DNA of 64,000 bases from Molanna angustata (taxonomy: Eukaryota > Arthropoda > Insecta > Trichoptera > Molannidae): positions 19,309,260-19,373,259 of the forward strand of contig OY754975.1 of the NCBI GenBank assembly GCA_963576475.1, in the 5' to 3' direction. The first letter of the stretch is position 1. Each line of letters starts with the position of its first letter. The translations under genes were made by a program, and so were the position numbers. Below, in pieces: positions 60,040 to 64,000 of this stretch. A model generated the notes under the pieces. That model made no database searches, was not told where the DNA came from, and saw only the letters and a program-made list of their open reading frames with translations.

Positions 60040-60856
60040 GTATTTACCTTTCCGTGTTGAATAGGAGGCAAGTACTGCCTCGAATTAGGCACTAGTTTGT
60101 TGCGCTAATTCACTTAAAAACTCGTGTTGAATTCAAGGCACGTGTCCTCCAAATACACACGGCTTAGCAACGCAAACGTTCCTGCTAATACGTGTTCAAT
60201 CCAAGGCACGCGTCTTTCAATCGTACACAAGTTTATAAATTTTACCATGCGTATTGATTGAGCGTTACAAAAGGCTGTGTTAGAGACATTTTTTGTGGAT
60301 GATTGTTTTTATTTTAATAGATTAATCTACACAAATCTACATTATATCATAAAAAATCGTGGACATTTTTTTTGTATGAGATTGGTACTCATGAATTTTT
60401 CAGTGACATAATCACACTTTGCGTCGTAATTACCTTCACAAGATTAAGAGCATCGAATTTTACATTGGTAATTATCCTTTACAATTTTAAAATTATCCAA
60501 AATACCACCACAGTCCTTTAACAGTCTCATTTTATTAAAGACAAACAAAATTACTGACTACTACCATAATATAATCTGTGAACAAAATAGAAATGTGACA
60601 GAGACAGACGAAATGCGAGCGAAATGAAATACCGCGCGAACTTCATGGTTATATATGTTCCGTATTCAAAAATTAATTGCCTTGAATTGAACACGTATTA
60701 GCAGGAACAGTTTGCGTTGCTAAACCGTGTGCATTTGGTGGACACGTGCCTTGAATTCAATACGAATTTTTAAGTGCATTAGCGCAACAAACTAGTAAGT
60801 ACCTAATTCGAGGAAGTACTTGCCTCCTAATCAACACGGAAAGGTAAATACGCGTC
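60040..60856. mobile_element. Long-TIR DNA element, arms about 170-190 bp
   Basis: Left arm 60047-60215 and right arm about 60670-60856 are inverted copies: 'cgtatttacctttccgtgtt' against 'aacacggaaaggtaaatacg', 'ggaggcaagta' against 'tacttgcctcc', 'gcaacgcaaacgttcctgct' against 'agcaggaacagtttgcgttg'. No transposase in the 450-bp centre; no clear target duplication. It abuts a family A MITE. Confidence 0.82.
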
Positions 60857-61041
60857 CTGGGGGGCAAGTCTGGTCAATCGGCGGAATCAAAACAATCCAT
60901 GTTTACCCATACCATGGATATGATTATCTTATGGAGTTATAATATCTTAAGATGTCATAGAACTCCATAACATAATTATATTCATGATATGGTTAAACAC
61001 GGATGGTTTTGATTCCGCCTGTTGACCAGACTTTCCCTCTT
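60857..61041. mobile_element. MITE family A, copy 4
   Basis: ctggggggcaagtctggtca at the left against tgaccagactttccctcttg at the right, then cggaatcaaaacaatcc against ggttttgattccg. It follows the long-TIR element directly. Confidence 0.78.
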
Positions 61042-63347
61042 GTATTGCATGGTCTGGTATTTGGGCTTTATCCATGAGCTTACTCATACTACCCCACCAC
61101 GTGGATACTTCATTAGTTTTACTAACTTAATGTTACATAAAAATGAAAACAAAATACTTTACTTCTTTAATTGTTCAACTTTAAACTTACTGGAATATTT
61201 TAGGAAGCTAAGTTAAAACGTTTTAAAGCTGGTGTTCATCTTCAATAACTGCTTATAAGTTAATTCAAAGTACCTAGTAGAATTAAAAAAAAATATTTTC
61301 GTATTTATTAAAACCTGAACTTCCAAGAAAAAATCGCAGAAAACTTAACTTTAAACATTAATAATTTGAACTGCAACTTCAGATAAACCTCGACCCCGTT
61401 GCTAAATTAGTAAATCGGCATTAGACTCAACGATACAATTTTAACGAGTGGTGTTAGACTGAACGATTCGTAACTTTGAACGAAATTCACCATTACTAAT
61501 GACTGCTAATCTACTTTATATCTATCCTATTCTATGGAAAGACTAAAGCTGATAAAAAAAAACAGTCATGTTCACCTGCGCTACATTAATTTGATCATAC
61601 CTCTTGTAAAGGCGAAGATAAAAAAAATCACAGTACAATTTTATAGTGAGGCGTTTTTATTAGTAAAAATGTGGACAAAATTATTTTTGAGTATATTATT
61701 ATACATATATGTATATGTTATTTTCTAGGAAAACCCACTGAATGCTGTTCACCCAACATTTCGGACAAATAGAACTGTCCATATTGAACAATGATATTAA
61801 AAGGATTTTCGACTTTTACGAGTTCCGATTACGAGTTCCGTTTCAAGAATAAGTCAATATCCACTTGGATCTTGACTTCTGAACTGAACGTGTGTTTTTG
61901 ACACCAATTCAATACTTTGCCAGATGTGATAGCATTTAGATAACGTCAAGTTGGATAATTTAACTCTGTAGTATTCTTCACAATGTAAAAATAATAAAAG
62001 TTGTTTTTTTTTGACACACCCTCAAAAACAATAAAATGATTTTAGTTGTTAAAAAAAGATTTATTTGTAAAAGCAGTGTCTCCATAAATTTCCAGGGTAG
62101 CGAAATATTCAAAATGTCAACAACTCTGTAAAACTAAATTCATCTGGTTGTCAACTATCCAAGTTTACCAACACAAAAACAGAACAGTGAATGCACTATA
62201 TTGCTACTCATTACATGATCTCATACGTTTTTATCTTAATAAAAAAAATGTACAAATAAGTACTCGGTCATAATCTAATCGTTATCTACATTCAATCATT
62301 AAAATTAGTTAAGATCAAAGTTAAGTAGGAAAACGTCATAAATTTTTGTATAACCTATTAGAATTAATTAATTGATTTTAATCTAAATGATTTCTAAAGT
62401 CTGACTATAATTTTAATTAAATTCATAGGTTTCTTTTTAGTACTTAAAAGTATATTTGTATCCAAAAGTTATTATGTATGTACATTGAATGGACATAATA
62501 TTGTGTTTGTTTATTTAATTCGTGGAGTACCTATTGATGTCCTTTTTATTTCTTATTTCTGTAATATAAAGAAAAATGAAGTACATAAGTAGTGAGAAAC
62601 CACTTTAAAATTTCGCAAAGAAAACACCATTTGGCACCGAGATTATTAAAGTCATTGAAATTACATTGAAAAGAATCGAACTACAAAATAAATAGGAGGG
62701 ATATATAATTTTGTAAATTTTTAATCATGATTTAAATAATGTTTTCAATTTTCTGCTGATTTTTTACTCTCCAAATTATTTATGATATGAATTCTCGTAT
62801 AAAATGTTATACCCTATTATTGCTCATAGGATTAGTAATAGAATTTCATATTTTTTGTGACAAGCAGACATGAGAAAAGTATTTCAAATACGAAATTCCT
62901 ATTTTCTAAATGCATTGAAAATACAATATAGTTTCTTAAGTTAAACAACGAAAAAGTAAAAATAATGTAGACTTCTATTAAATTATTTATTGATTTCAGG
63001 ATTTTGTTATTTATTTGCATTTATGTAATTTTGTTATTTTCGTGGAACAAAATGTAGCTAGCTTGAATAAATAGAAATTAATATGGTAAATAATCATAGA
63101 GTATCTAGGAACAAAATGATTAAATTGAGATAATAAGAAAAATGTCGCCATAATATGTTTGAAATGGAAAATGTATTGAGAAAACACTGTTAGCCCTAGA
63201 ACAGGTATGCCTAGTTCGGCAGCAGTTATCTATTTTTGATGAAGCATATAAATAAGGATATCAGGTGTGATAAAAAAATAAAATAATGAAAAAGCATTTC
63301 GTTTGAAATTGGGTGATTAAAACAAAAGATTCAAAATGGAAAATACC
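61042..63347. other. No gene recognised; weak repeat to 14600-14960
   Basis: 62255-62430 resembles the P450/METTL16 intergenic stretch at 14600-14960 ('attcaatcattaa', 'attttaatctaaa', 'atttctaaagt'). Otherwise AT-rich with no supported frame. Confidence 0.4.
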
Positions 63348-63429
63348 AACCATTTTTAAATTATAAATAACCTATAAACCACTTGTTTAAACAAGTGGTT
63401 TATAGCTAATTTATAATTCAAAAATGGTT
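63348..63429. repeat. 82-bp palindrome
   Basis: Outer arms aaccatttttaaattataaat and attataattcaaaaatggtt are near-complementary; the 34-bp centre (ctataaaccacttgttt and its mirror) is a perfect palindrome. Confidence 0.9.
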
Positions 63430-63506
63430 TATATTAACTACCACAAAATATCCGCCGAATTATTAAATGATAGGAAAATACCAATTTTGTTTTTTTTTTA
63501 TTTGAA

Positions 63507-64000
63507 ACGAGATCTACTTTATTTGTATGCACATAAAGGACATCTCTGGTGACTAGTAATACCACAATTCGCTCATACTAGACACACTTCAATACCTCCA
63601 ATTTGCACGAGATCTTCTTTATTTATATGCACATAAAGCACATCTCTGGTGACTAGTAATACCACAATTCGCTCATACTAGACACACTCCAATACCTCCA
63701 ATTTGCACGAGATCTTCTTTATTTATATGCACATAAAGCACATCTCTGGTGACTAGTAATACCACAATTCGCTCATACTAGACACACTCCAATACCTCCA
63801 ATTTGCACGAGATCTTCTTTATTTATATGCACATAAAGCACATCTCTGGTGACTAGTAATACCACAATTCGCTCATACTAGACACACTCCAATACCTCCA
63901 ATTTGCACGAGATCTTCTTTATTTATATGCACATAAAGCACATCTCTGGTGACTAGTAATACCACAATTCGCTCATACTAGACACACTCCAATACCTCCA
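63507..64000. repeat. 100-bp tandem repeat, five copies, open at the right edge
   Basis: Exact 100-bp period marked by acgagatcttctttattta and 'ctctggtgactagtaatacc'. The first copy is slightly diverged, the rest nearly identical. Confidence 0.95.

Noticed and set aside
63507..64000. CRISPR-like array
   Set aside because: The whole 100-bp unit is repeated, with no variable spacers; the same holds for the arrays at 41809, 45579, 47460 and 55083.
55970..64000. Upstream exons of the class B receptor (TM1-TM4)
   Set aside because: Looked for minus-strand exons with TM3/TM4 class B motifs and matching phase; none found, so they are placed outside the window.

Overview
This is an AT-rich, intron-rich, transposon-dense stretch of an animal nuclear genome, almost certainly an insect. 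The support is three host genes with GT/AG exons: a CYP3-clan-like cytochrome P450, METTL16 and a calcitonin/DH31-type class B receptor. Insect-type repeats also fit: RTE, CR1-like and I/Jockey LINEs, a P-like THAP transposon, mariner-like and hAT elements, and MITEs. Some repeats recall Lepidoptera, but the order cannot be settled from this window. There are no bacterial features and no CRISPR array.

Layout. 1-1410 is a 126-bp satellite. 2461-14411 (+) is the 3' two thirds of a P450 gene in six exons. Its first visible intron (8.2 kb) holds a CR1-like LINE tail, then an R2/R4-like (restriction-like endonuclease) LINE fragment, which is itself split by a full-length I/Jockey-type LINE with a 12-bp target duplication. 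16463-21649 (-) is a complete seven-exon METTL16 gene (506 codons plus stop, all phases agreeing), convergent with the P450. 21836-28439 is a P-element-like DNA transposon with an 8-bp target duplication; a 4.7-kb LTR element sits inside its left terminal repeat, and it keeps only a THAP-domain first exon.

28440-37600 is intergenic and repeat-rich: a mariner-type MITE, a foldback element whose arms are made of short subrepeats, palindromes, a tRNA-like sequence and a hAT element. 37955-55064 (-) holds the last five exons of a class B GPCR (TM5 to C-terminus), including a 42-nt TM7 exon. Its introns are loaded with minisatellites, LINE and RTE pieces, mariner and hAT elements. The receptor's 5' exons were not found and probably lie beyond 64000. 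55083-64000 is intron or intergenic repeat sequence: a higher-order minisatellite, RTE fragments, a long-TIR element, and a 100-bp tandem array running off the right edge.

The host genes have no evident functional link. P450 is a monooxygenase, METTL16 an RNA m6A writer, and the receptor a neuropeptide GPCR. The strongest unusual signals are the nested P-like/LTR structure, the reiterated primer-binding-site-like palindromes at the LTR end, the foldback element, and minisatellites that abut splice acceptors of the receptor gene. All coordinates and identities were read by eye; no alignment or database search was run.
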